DNA of 64,000 nucleotides from the NCBI RefSeq assembly GCF_003966565.1, contig NZ_AP018718.1:186001-250000 (forward strand), written 5' to 3'. Made by a program: the position numbers and the translations under genes. The notes under the pieces were generated by a model. The model did not search any database. It was not told where the DNA came from and saw nothing but the letters and a program-made list of their open reading frames with translations. This document shows positions 1 through 8,970 of the stretch, piece by piece; the first letter of the stretch is position 1, and the number at the start of each line of letters is the position of its first letter. This stretch comes from Sulfuricystis multivorans. GTDB taxonomy: Bacteria; Pseudomonadota; Gammaproteobacteria; Burkholderiales; Rhodocyclaceae.

Positions 1-777
1 GACCATGAGCGCATTGCCCGCGATCTCGGGAATCACGTCCCAGAAGGCAAGCGCACCGCGCACGGCGTTTGAATCTCCCGGCGGTGGTTCGCGCCCAAAG
101 AGGACTTCGAGCACGGAAAGCAGAATCGGGTTTCCCCGATCGTCCTTGACCTCTTCGAGCTCACCGTTCGATTTGCACCGCATGAGCGGGTACGCCGCGT
201 CTTTGTTCCAACCTTTCTTGTCGCCCCACATGCCGCTGGCCAGCTCCTCGGCCGCGCGGCGCACCACGCCCTTCACGCCGCTGCCGGGCAGATAGGGCAG
301 GCCATAGGGCCACAGGAAGGCGAAGCCGTTCTCGAGCGGGTGCTCGTTGCCAAGGCCGGTGGTGAAGGGGGCAGTGGCGGTGGCGCAGATGGCCAAGCCC
401 ATTTCCTGACCGGCGCGGGCGGTAAAGGCGGCGCGTTGGCGGGTAACCAGTGCGCGCATGCCATCCTGATCGTGATCATTGAGCCAGGCGATTTCTTTCC
501 ACGCTTGACGGGCAGCAAAATCGTTCTTTTCCCACAAGCCTGGAAGCGCTCGACGGCTGTGCTGACGCAGGGCCTGGATCGTCGCCTCCATGCCCTGCTG
601 CTGGAGCAACTGGGCAATGTATTCGCCTTCTCGACTCTTTGCCGAAGCGCGTTTTTTCACTTCCGCCTCCTGATCTGGGCGGGAGGTCCAAATCGGCAAA
701 TACATCCCAAACCGCATCCCAGGCGATGCGGTTTTGAAGTCACTTCCAAGGTATTGGGGTGCGGCGGCAATGGGCAT
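1..777 (-). CDS. cmr6: Cmr6, RAMP subunit of type III-B CRISPR effector (partial)
   Basis: This frame is open from the ATG at 777 to the left edge, so the C-terminus lies outside the window (259 residues seen). The segment GLPYLPGSGVKG at about residues 159-170 is the glycine-rich RAMP signature typical of Cmr6, which caps the Cmr backbone at the 3' end of the crRNA. A strong ribosome site (AGGAGG, 6 nt before the ATG) and a 2-nt gap after cmr5 place it as the last visible gene of the operon. Reading-frame assignment comes from direct translation of the minus strand. Confidence 0.9.
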   Translation of the reverse strand, partial: MPIAAAPQYLGSDFKTASPGMRFGMYLPIWTSRPDQEAEVKKRASAKSREGEYIAQLLQQQGMEATIQALRQHSRRALPGLWEKNDFAARQAWKEIAWLNDHDQDGMRALVTRQRAAFTARAGQEMGLAICATATAPFTTGLGNEHPLENGFAFLWPYGLPYLPGSGVKGVVRRAAEELASGMWGDKKGWNKDAAYPLMRCKSNGELEEVKDDRGNPILLSVLEVLFGREPPPGDSNAVRGALAFWDVIPEIAGNALMV

Positions 778-779
778 TG

Positions 780-2044
<1,265 letters not shown>

Positions 2045-2049
2045 CTATC

Positions 2050-2343
2050 TCAAATTGCGAGCTTCTGTCCTTCGCATTGGATGGCTTGGCGCAGGCTGGC
2101 AGGCGCATCCGACCAGTAGAGCAGATCGACCCGGAATGGCAGATCGCTTTCTTCGAAATCCAACGCCAGCGCCGCGCGGGTGTGGTCATCGACGGGTTCG
2201 CCCATGATCATCAGATCGAGGTCGGAATATGGCTTGGCTCGACCGCGGGCACGTGAACCGAATATCCGCACTTCGCGGCCGGGTAGATGGTCGGCGAGAA
2301 TGCGGCGCACGATGGCGAGCGCGTTGTCATCGAGATCAAGCAT
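2050..2343 (-). CDS. MNT-type nucleotidyltransferase, antitoxin of HEPN/MNT pair
   Basis: This minimal nucleotidyltransferase of 97 residues carries the pol-beta motif GSRARG (29-34), Asp41 and Asp43 (SDLDLM), and a third acidic position at Asp73 (RVDLLYW). These are the three metal-binding acids needed for nucleotidyl transfer. Family members such as MntA and HI0073 act as antitoxins that AMPylate or bind a HEPN partner. Its start overlaps the end of the HEPN gene by 8 nt, with GGGAGG as ribosome site. It lies in the same direction inside the cmr operon between cmr3 and cmr4. Confidence 0.85.
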   Translation of the reverse strand: MLDLDDNALAIVRRILADHLPGREVRIFGSRARGRAKPYSDLDLMIMGEPVDDHTRAALALDFEESDLPFRVDLLYWSDAPASLRQAIQCEGQKLAI

Positions 2344-2752
2344 CCTGGGCCTCCCGTTGCTTCAACCGCGCAAGCAGCGCGCGCGCATGGTCGGCAAAGG
2401 CGGGCAGGATTGCGGCCACTTCCGCGGCCCGGGCGGCATCGTAGGTGTGGGAGGTGAGATTGCGCTTGTCGCGATAGACGAACCATGCCGGCACCTCGCT
2501 CGCGTCGATGAGCCCATGTTCCGCGCCAGAGCGAATCAGCGTGCGATAGCTCATCGCATCGACCTCCTGCGCATTGGGCAGATCCATTTCCAGCCTGCGC
2601 TTGAGGCTTTTCCAGGCAAGCTCGAAGGTGAATTCGAAGCGCTGGATGCAGGCATCGCGCAGCTCTTCGTCGGCGGGAGCGCTCGAGGCGCGTTGCAAGG
2701 CGCGATCGAGCGCGGACAATGCCTTTTCGAATGAGCTGAGATCGAGTTTCAT
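2336..2752 (-). CDS. HEPN-domain toxin (HI0074-like nucleotidyltransferase substrate-binding)
   Basis: This all-helical HEPN protein of 138 residues resembles the HI0074 family (nucleotidyltransferase substrate-binding protein). It has an exact RX4HXY ribonuclease motif, R97 NLTS H102 T Y104. In HepT-type toxins the arginine and histidine cut RNA, and the tyrosine is the residue AMPylated by the partner nucleotidyltransferase. The start is the ATG at 2752 (AAGGGA 6 nt upstream); a TTG at 2767 is an alternative. The upstream gap to cmr3 consists almost wholly of a repeat (2771-2827). It could act as an RNase in CRISPR defence or simply be an addiction module; the sequence cannot decide. Confidence 0.85.
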   Translation of the reverse strand: MKLDLSSFEKALSALDRALQRASSAPADEELRDACIQRFEFTFELAWKSLKRRLEMDLPNAQEVDAMSYRTLIRSGAEHGLIDASEVPAWFVYRDKRNLTSHTYDAARAAEVAAILPAFADHARALLARLKQREAQDA

Positions 2753-2770
2753 GCGTTTTCCCTTCAAGAC

Positions 2771-2827
2771 CGTATCGAATGCTCATGGCGAATCAGCCCG
2801 ATCTCAATGGACAATCTGGGGTCAAGT
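2771..2827. repeat. 57-bp dispersed repeat, copy A (cmr3-hepn gap)
   Basis: These 57 bp match 40817-40873 at 53 positions. The repeat fills nearly the whole gap between the HEPN gene and cmr3, and on the minus strand it supplies the TGA stop of cmr3 (2822-2824). The copy at 40.8 kb is one end of an inverted-repeat element, whereas here only that one end is seen. It may mark an old insertion or recombination junction next to the toxin-antitoxin pair. Confidence 0.85.
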
Positions 2828-4054
2828 CCCGCGGGCGATTGCAACGCGGTTGAAGCCTTCGGCGCGGCGTGGGTTGGCATCGTAATCGCGTTCCTGCCAC
2901 AAACCGCGTTCCACAAGCTTGCGAAGCGCCTCGGCGGTCATGCCCTCGTCGAGCTCGAGCCACCAAACGCTGCCGGTCGGGGCGGCGCGTTGGGCGGGCT
3001 TGGGTTGCCATTGGGAGAGATCCCAGCCGGAGACGACCTCGAAGCGCGGCACGGCCGCCGAGACGATCCAGCCGGCAACGCCGTGCAGATCGAAGCGGAT
3101 GGCGCCATCTTCGCGGCGCTGACTGGCATCGGCGCCGATGGGCAGCCAGCCCGCCCTCACCCCTGGGCCCTCTCCCGGCGGGAGAGGGGAGCCGAAGATG
3201 CCCGGCGTGGTGAGCACCAGGCGACAGCGGCGCGCGCGCACGATGTCGTCGTAATAGGGTTCGGGCGCCTGCCAGTCCGCCCCGGTGATCGCGGCGGCGC
3301 GTCCATCACCTCCCAACCGCACCGGGCCCGTTTGCGGCAGCGTGGCGCCCGCGACCGTGGCGAGAAAGCCGGTATCAAAGGCTGCGCCGCGCGGGTCGGG
3401 ATGGTGCCGCTGGCGCAGGGCCACGGCCTGCACGGAAAAGAGCCTGCCTTCGGCGGCGCTGCGCGTGGCTTCATCGAGTCCCACCCCCACGCGCAGATCG
3501 AGCGCCCACAGGTCGGACGATCTGACGAGTTCGTCAGCTTCCGGGATGTGCCCTGCCAGGTACTTGCGCCAGCCCGCCTCGGTGAGCCAATAGCCGGAGG
3601 CCGGCTTTTGCCGCTGGCTTTCCGCGAGCACCGGCACGAGCGGCAGCGGCGCGGAGCTGGCAAGCCCTTGGGCAAGGCGCGTGGGCGCAAGGTTTCGGAC
3701 CGTCACCGTGGGTTTCCCGGCCTTTTCTTGCCCATCAACGATCACCAGGTCCGCCGGTGGCGCATGAAGTGCTTCGACCCGCCCGTCGGCGAAACGACGC
3801 GCAAGCTGAAAGGCCGTGACAGTGAATGTCCCGGGTCGCTGGGGCGTGCCCAGCTGCGGGTGCGAAACCTCGCCGCGCGCAAATGCGGCAAGGTCGATGC
3901 CCGCATCGGCGAGCAGGCGGCTGCGCAGCGCGCCGGCCGCCGCCGACGGCCAGGGCGGCACGAGCGATTCGCCAAAGCTGCCCGGATCGCCGAAGAGCTT
4001 GTTGCCGCGCAGGAAAAGCACATCGAGCGGGTCGAGAAAAACGGTCTGGCTCAT
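2822..4054 (-). CDS. cmr3: Cmr3, RAMP (Cas5-like) subunit
   Basis: This 410-residue protein starts at the ATG at 4054, which overlaps the cas10 stop by 4 nt (ATGA). The N-terminus VFLDPLDVLFLRGNKLFG, followed by PPWPSAAAGALRS, is the typical Cmr3 opening. Cmr3 binds the 5' tag of the crRNA together with Cas10. Two-thirds of the way along, the peptide GSPLPPGEGPGVRAGWLP is encoded by a REP-like palindrome (3157-3190) that sits in frame, so the protein tolerates an insertion there. The stop codon comes from the adjacent 57-bp repeat, so the last few residues may differ from the ancestral end. Confidence 0.93.
   Translation of the reverse strand: MSQTVFLDPLDVLFLRGNKLFGDPGSFGESLVPPWPSAAAGALRSRLLADAGIDLAAFARGEVSHPQLGTPQRPGTFTVTAFQLARRFADGRVEALHAPPADLVIVDGQEKAGKPTVTVRNLAPTRLAQGLASSAPLPLVPVLAESQRQKPASGYWLTEAGWRKYLAGHIPEADELVRSSDLWALDLRVGVGLDEATRSAAEGRLFSVQAVALRQRHHPDPRGAAFDTGFLATVAGATLPQTGPVRLGGDGRAAAITGADWQAPEPYYDDIVRARRCRLVLTTPGIFGSPLPPGEGPGVRAGWLPIGADASQRREDGAIRFDLHGVAGWIVSAAVPRFEVVSGWDLSQWQPKPAQRAAPTGSVWWLELDEGMTAEALRKLVERGLWQERDYDANPRRAEGFNRVAIARGT
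3157..3190. repeat. REP-like palindrome inside cmr3
   Basis: The sequence CCCTCACCCCTGGGCCCTCTC runs into a perfect hairpin at 3168-3188, with 9-base arms CCCTCTCCC and GGGAGAGGG around GGC. A degenerate relative lies inside cmr1 at 7704-7742. Such palindromes are normally intergenic; this one is translated. Confidence 0.8.
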
Positions 4055-7000
4055 GCGGCATTCTCCACTGAAGTTGCCTCGAACGGCTGGCCAAAAGCGC
4101 GCGTCTCGCGGGCGAGGAATTCGGCCACGCCGAGAAAATTGGCCAGCCAGCGCTTGGCATCGTTCTGTGCTACGGCAAGGGCGGTGAGCCGTTGGGCGAG
4201 CCGCGGCGCGTTCTTTTTGGTCGCGCCGCCCGACTGCCGCGCGAGCTGGTAGGCAAGCAGATCCACCAGCATCTCGGGATTCGTCTTGGGGTCCGGCAGG
4301 TCGGTCAGCCACTGCAGGCTGTGATACACCGCCCGGCGCGAGGTCTCGGGCGCGGCCAGATAGCGGATCGTCTCTTGCAGGCATTTCACCGGCTCACCCC
4401 AGCGGGCGGTGAGAGTGAGCGCCCCGCCCGAGCGCTTGATGACGGTGATGGAGAACGCGTCACGCCCGCCTTCTTTTTTCGCGCGTTGTTCCGCGGCGCG
4501 AAGTTCCCGCAGCACGGCGGCAAGCGGCGCCTGGTGGTGGGCAATGACTGCGCCCGTGGAGGCCGTGGCATTGGGCCCCATCATGCGCATCAGCTGCCCG
4601 TTGAGGTAGGCAAACCCGCTCTTACACACCAGCGTGCCGCGTTTGCGCAGCTCGCCCCAGTCAACGTTCTCGTCTTCCGGCACCGTGCCGCTGTAAGCAT
4701 GGCGCAGCCGCTCCATGCAGGGAAGCAGATCCGCCACCGGCAGCATCGCGAGCACGTCGTCGCCGCCGGCGTAGATCACCCGGCCGAGGAATTCCTCCTC
4801 GACCACATGGCGCACGACGGTCTGGGAGAAGTCGTTCAACGCGCACGATATGGCCAGATGGCGGTTAGGTGAGATCGGGCGTTTTTGCTCTCCGTACTGG
4901 CGAATAAGCGGCTGTTTGGCAGCATGCGCGTCGAAGCCCTTTTGCACCTGCGGATGGAAGCTTTTCCGATAGGCAATGGCGGTGCCCGTGTTTTCGTCAC
5001 CCGAGAGGATCGCGCCCATGCGGTCGCCGTCCATCATGAAAAGCGCGAAGTAGGTTTCCAGACGGACTTCGTCCTTGCCACATACCGCACCCAGGCTTTT
5101 CTTGACCTGTTCCTGCGCCTTTTTCAAGGCCGTGCCGTCATCCTCCGCCTCGCGCGCCGCTTCGAGCAGCCCCGGCAGGCGCTTGGCATCCGCGAGCGCG
5201 GGGTTCTTGGCATGGCGCCGCGCGAGGCGGCGGGGTAGCGCCACCGGCTCGGCCCCTTTCAGGGCTTCTGCGGCGCCAGCGGCGGTGAAGCCGCCTTTCT
5301 CCAACCACTGGTCGAGCTGGTGGGCGAGCGCCATCGTGTGGGTGGAGACGACGAAACGGCCGATCTCCTTCTTCTCGCCGCGCTCGCCCGCCGCCAGCGC
5401 CTTGCCCACCTCTTCGGCGAAGATGGTCGGCCACAGCCGCTTGATCGCCGAGAGCGCGCCGAGGTGTTCGCCTTTCTTCGCCCAAGAGGGTTTCCTCGCG
5501 GCGATGCGCGTCCAGAGCGTGTCTTGCCGCTGGCCTGGAGGCAGGGTGAGTTGGCTGCGGTCGGTGGCGAGCCATTCGGCTTCGCCCGTGAGCGATTCGC
5601 GCCATCCCACCTGTTCGAGCCGATCGAAGGTGCGTGCCGCCTTGGCCGCCGCCAGCACCCGCTCGGCCAGGTCATAGACCGCAGGATAGAGCACGCCTGG
5701 GTTGGGCGCGAAGAAGGTGGTGCCATCGCCCCAGTCGATTTCCTTCTGCAGTGCCTGCCAGGCCGGCGTGGCGAGAAAGCCGCAAGGCTGCCCCGACTCC
5801 ACGCCAAAGAAAGGCGCCATCGCGGCGGAAAGGCCGCTTGTGTCGAGATTGGTTTGCTTGGCTGGATCGCGCGCGCGAATGAGCGAGAAGGGCACTACAG
5901 CCCAGTACGCTTCGGGGAAACCGGCAAGCTGTTCTTTCATCTGCTCGTAGGGCGTGCAGGTGGTTTCGACATCGAAGCCGGCCTCATGAAGCAGGCGCGA
6001 GACCACATCGTCGCCGAGTCTTTTGAGCCAGCCGCGCACCGCTTCCGTGACCTTTTCGGCAATCGCCCGCGCTTGGCTCGCCGGCACCACGGCGACGAAG
6101 CGGTTGGGGAGCGCCGCGGAGAAAAGCGGGCTGGCGTCGGTGCCTGCGCGCATCCATTCGCACTGCGCGAACAGCTCGTCAGGCAAACCCATCTGATCGC
6201 GCAGCCACAGGTCCACCTGGGGAATGCCTCGCAAACGGGGAAAGAGGATCGCATCCGGCCCGAGCTCTTCGCACACCGGTCGCATGGCCTCCCAGCTCAA
6301 ACGCGAGAGCAAATGCGAGCCGGCCCACAGATCGTCCATCTTGCGCGCCGCGGCGATGAAGGGCTGCACCGGACCGATCGAGAGCGCCAGGAGCGCCGCC
6401 TCGCCGTTGGGATCGGCGGCAAACGCGCCCGCGAAGGCCGAGGTGAGATCGAGATGATCCCAGATCGAGTGATCCGGCACGCGCGTGTCGGCGGGTAGCA
6501 GCGGCCATAGCGCGCCAAGCTTGCCGTTGTCCGCTTCTTCGCCGATCTCGGGGCCAAAGCGCCAGAAGGCGAGCAACACCTTGCGCAGGTCTAGCGCCGC
6601 CTCTTCCTTTGCGCCGAGCGACACGAGCAGGCGCGAGGAGTGATCGAAGCTGCGCTGCTTGATGTCCGCAAGATCGCTGTCGGCCAGACCGCCGTTCTTC
6701 CTCAGGTCGAACTGGGCGCCAGTGAGGGGATGGATCAGCACCGGCTGTTTCGTCCAGCGCACCTGCGCCCAGTCGGCGATCTTGAGCGTCTGCTGTTCGC
6801 CCGTTTTCGTGGTGACGGTGATTTCCTGCATCGGCCACTGCGGGCGGTCGGCCGCCGCGGCCCACCAATCGGCGCGCTGGACATGGCGGTAAATGGAAAG
6901 CGGCAGACCCTTCTTGAAGAGCACCGTGGAGAGTGCTTCGTCATTGTCCGGATCGATGGTTTCTGGGGGTTGATCGAGGCCGAGCAGACGCTTGAGCGCG

Positions 7001-7113
7001 CGCGAGGTGCCGTTTTCGTGTCCGGCGGGGTCGCGCAGCAGCACCAGCGCCTTCTCCGCCGGATCATGCAGCCGCGCGGCGAGTTTGGTTTGCCAGAGGA
7101 TGTCGTCAGTCAT
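4051..7113 (-). CDS. cas10: Cas10/Cmr2, large subunit with HD and cyclase (GGDD) domains
   Basis: At 1020 residues this is at the long end for Cmr2. The N-terminal HD motif is present (LHDPAEKA, His16-Asp17). A second domain has SIGPVQPFIAAARKMDDLW (about 254-272), typical of Cmr2. The palm domain carries an intact GGDD at 783-786 (IYAGGDDVLAML) and an upstream MDGDRMG metal-site motif. An intact GGDD predicts synthesis of cyclic oligoadenylate on target RNA binding, and the HD predicts ssDNA cleavage. It overlaps cmr1 and cmr3 by 4 nt on either side. No CARF-domain effector gene is visible, so the expected second-messenger receptor would lie left of the window or elsewhere. Confidence 0.96.
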   Translation of the reverse strand: MTDDILWQTKLAARLHDPAEKALVLLRDPAGHENGTSRALKRLLGLDQPPETIDPDNDEALSTVLFKKGLPLSIYRHVQRADWWAAAADRPQWPMQEITVTTKTGEQQTLKIADWAQVRWTKQPVLIHPLTGAQFDLRKNGGLADSDLADIKQRSFDHSSRLLVSLGAKEEAALDLRKVLLAFWRFGPEIGEEADNGKLGALWPLLPADTRVPDHSIWDHLDLTSAFAGAFAADPNGEAALLALSIGPVQPFIAAARKMDDLWAGSHLLSRLSWEAMRPVCEELGPDAILFPRLRGIPQVDLWLRDQMGLPDELFAQCEWMRAGTDASPLFSAALPNRFVAVVPASQARAIAEKVTEAVRGWLKRLGDDVVSRLLHEAGFDVETTCTPYEQMKEQLAGFPEAYWAVVPFSLIRARDPAKQTNLDTSGLSAAMAPFFGVESGQPCGFLATPAWQALQKEIDWGDGTTFFAPNPGVLYPAVYDLAERVLAAAKAARTFDRLEQVGWRESLTGEAEWLATDRSQLTLPPGQRQDTLWTRIAARKPSWAKKGEHLGALSAIKRLWPTIFAEEVGKALAAGERGEKKEIGRFVVSTHTMALAHQLDQWLEKGGFTAAGAAEALKGAEPVALPRRLARRHAKNPALADAKRLPGLLEAAREAEDDGTALKKAQEQVKKSLGAVCGKDEVRLETYFALFMMDGDRMGAILSGDENTGTAIAYRKSFHPQVQKGFDAHAAKQPLIRQYGEQKRPISPNRHLAISCALNDFSQTVVRHVVEEEFLGRVIYAGGDDVLAMLPVADLLPCMERLRHAYSGTVPEDENVDWGELRKRGTLVCKSGFAYLNGQLMRMMGPNATASTGAVIAHHQAPLAAVLRELRAAEQRAKKEGGRDAFSITVIKRSGGALTLTARWGEPVKCLQETIRYLAAPETSRRAVYHSLQWLTDLPDPKTNPEMLVDLLAYQLARQSGGATKKNAPRLAQRLTALAVAQNDAKRWLANFLGVAEFLARETRAFGQPFEATSVENAA

Positions 7114-8336
7114 GCCTTACTCCGGGATAGCTTCACGCCGTCGAGCTGAGCCTTCTGTTTGGCCAGAGCCTCACGGTCGGCGTTGGCGCAGTAACTTCGC
7201 TGTGCGGGCGTTTGCGTCAGCGCATCGAGAAACTGGTGCACGCACTTCCACAGCCTTTCGATCGCCGCGCGATCTGGGCCGAACGCCAACGGCGGCAGGT
7301 GGGGCATGTGGAAGATCACGCCTTTGAGCTTGCCATCCTCGGTGCGGCGGACCTTGAAGCGCATCTGGTTGGGCAGGCGCAGATTCAGGGAGAACGTCTC
7401 ATTACCCCGCCGTTCTTTGTCCCATGGTTTTACAGCATGATGGGTCACAGGATAGGCCAGCCAGTGGCGGTCTTGAGGCTTGCCATGCTCAATGCCATTG
7501 GGATTATCGCGCTTGTCGTCCAGTTGCTTGTCTTCGAACCGGAACTGCGTTCGAAGCCCGATCTTGACGATCGCCAGAGTCCGCATCAGCGCCTTCCAAT
7601 CGTCGTGCGGCGCGGTTTCCCAGATGAGCGCGCCCTTCTCGTCTTTGCCGATGGCGTGGGGCCAGTCGAGCTCGAGGCAGTCGCGCCAGAGGCGTAGCGG
7701 TAGGCCCTCATCCCCGGCCCCTCTCTCACCAGAAGAAGGGAGCAGCTCGTAGGAACCCCAGCCGTTGCGCGAGCGGCCGCCGAGCGTGCCAAAGCGGTGC
7801 ATCAGATGGAGGGATCGTTCGATACGCGGCACATTTGTTTCCAGAAGGCGCTCCAGTTCTGGCTCTGCATGCGTGGTCGGATAGGCAAACGCAATCTGCG
7901 CCTGTTCGTCTGCCTGTAGGGCGGCATGCACCTTTTTGCTTAATTTTGTGTTTCCGCGCCCATCTAGAGGGCCGTAGCCCAGGTAGGCATGCGGGCCCAC
8001 CTTGTATGCCGTTTTTTGCGTTTCTGGATGAGTCACTGTCGCCTGCTCCAGCCCTTGCCAGCTTTTGAGCTTTCCCGAATCCCAGCGCTCGAGCCGGATC
8101 CTGACCATGCTCTTGCGGAAATCGTTTTCCAGCCAGGCATTGCCAAACAGCAGCCCCTCCTCGCGCCGCAGGTCGGCAATGCTCACGCGATAGCCGTGAT
8201 CGGCGGCATAAGCCACGCGCCACCAGTGGCGCAGCTCGTGCTTGATCGGCGGCGTGCGCCAGCGGCCGTTTTGCTTGGCGTCGCCCAGGAACGCAGGGGT
8301 ATTGAAACGCAGGGTGAAGGTTTCCGTTTTCATCAT
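7110..8336 (-). CDS. cmr1: Cmr1, RAMP subunit
   Basis: This 408-residue protein opens with FTLRFNTPAFLGDAKQNG and continues with TPPIKHELRHWWRV, the Cmr1 signature. Cmr1 holds the far end of the target RNA on the Cmr complex. I chose the ATG pair at 8336/8333, 10 bp after the HD gene ends; an upstream in-frame ATG at 8384 would overlap that gene. The peptide SSGERGAGDEGLP is encoded by a degenerate REP-like palindrome (7704-7742). The end overlaps cas10 by 4 nt. Confidence 0.93.
   Translation of the reverse strand: MMKTETFTLRFNTPAFLGDAKQNGRWRTPPIKHELRHWWRVAYAADHGYRVSIADLRREEGLLFGNAWLENDFRKSMVRIRLERWDSGKLKSWQGLEQATVTHPETQKTAYKVGPHAYLGYGPLDGRGNTKLSKKVHAALQADEQAQIAFAYPTTHAEPELERLLETNVPRIERSLHLMHRFGTLGGRSRNGWGSYELLPSSGERGAGDEGLPLRLWRDCLELDWPHAIGKDEKGALIWETAPHDDWKALMRTLAIVKIGLRTQFRFEDKQLDDKRDNPNGIEHGKPQDRHWLAYPVTHHAVKPWDKERRGNETFSLNLRLPNQMRFKVRRTEDGKLKGVIFHMPHLPPLAFGPDRAAIERLWKCVHQFLDALTQTPAQRSYCANADREALAKQKAQLDGVKLSRSKA
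7704..7742. repeat. Degenerate REP-like palindrome inside cmr1
   Basis: This shares the pattern CCCTCAnCCCnGGnCCCTCTC with the palindrome in cmr3, but its second arm (AGAAGAAGGGAG) has decayed. It is translated in frame within cmr1. Confidence 0.65.
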
Positions 8337-8346
8337 GGCCGTGGAC

Positions 8347-8895
8347 TCAGCTTGGGCGTAAAGATGGCCTGTGTGACGTGGCATCAGTGAGACTACAAGC
8401 TTGCAGCGCCGATTGCGCCTTCGCGCGGATTTCGATCGCGTCCTTCTGCAGCAGCAATGCGGCGGCGCCGCCGTAGGGGATGCAATTGCAGCGGGCCGCT
8501 ATCTTGCCAAGCCCCCCATCCTCGGCCTGGTTGTAGCGCTCGAAACCGGAGGCCAAGCGATCGGCGGTGGCGATGATCCACTGCAGGAAGGTATCCGGCT
8601 TATGGTGGCGCGCCGCGGCGTTGATCAGGGAATCGTCGGCATCAAGGACATCGGGCTTGGCGAAGGGTGGGCCCATCTGCAGCTCGCGCCGCGGCAACAG
8701 GTGTTCGAGGGCGAAAAAGCCGGCCGAGGTGTAGGCGGCATGGATGTGGGTGAAACGACCGTCCCATTGCGGGCAGTCGAGCGTCTTCAAGGCATCGAGC
8801 CGCTCGCGCGGGACGTCAAGCCGCGCGCGTTCGGCAAACTTGCCCAGATCGTGCATGAGCGCCGCCAAGGCGACGCGACAGGATAAGTCGAGCAT
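8347..8895 (-). CDS. Stand-alone HD-domain protein resembling the N-terminus of Csm1/Cas10
   Basis: This 182-residue protein begins with LSCRVALAALMHDLGKFAERA (His15-Asp16) and continues with a conserved His52 (HIHAAYTSAGFF), His97-His98 (ARHHKPDTF) and Asp112 in IIATADRLASGFER. This series of HD residues, with the AD-SGFER ending, is the pattern seen at the N-terminus of type III-A Cas10 (Csm1). The palm and later Cas10 domains are absent. It is the first gene of the cmr operon, with a GGGAGGGG ribosome site. It may be a separate HD nuclease or phosphohydrolase, or a relic of a second Cas10. The C-terminal 40 residues have no clear match. Confidence 0.75.
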   Translation of the reverse strand: MLDLSCRVALAALMHDLGKFAERARLDVPRERLDALKTLDCPQWDGRFTHIHAAYTSAGFFALEHLLPRRELQMGPPFAKPDVLDADDSLINAAARHHKPDTFLQWIIATADRLASGFERYNQAEDGGLGKIAARCNCIPYGGAAALLLQKDAIEIRAKAQSALQACSLTDATSHRPSLRPS

Positions 8896-8918
8896 ATCCC
8901 CTCCCTGAATGCGAGAGG

Positions 8919-8947
8919 ATTATGCATAACGGGCAGGGGGCGCGCAA
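8919..8947 (-). promoter_or_regulatory. Candidate sigma-70 promoter of the cmr operon
   Basis: On the minus strand TTGCGC (8947-8942) and CATAAT (8924-8919) are separated by 17 bp and lie 23 bp before the HD gene start. The assignment is by consensus match only. Confidence 0.4.
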
Positions 8948-8970
8948 GCGCGGCAAGCTTGCGGCGGGTT

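Noticed and set aside
2807-4252. Plus-strand open frame of about 480 codons over cmr3
   Set aside because: It is antisense to cmr3 and part of cas10, with Arg/Gly/Pro-rich low-complexity translation.
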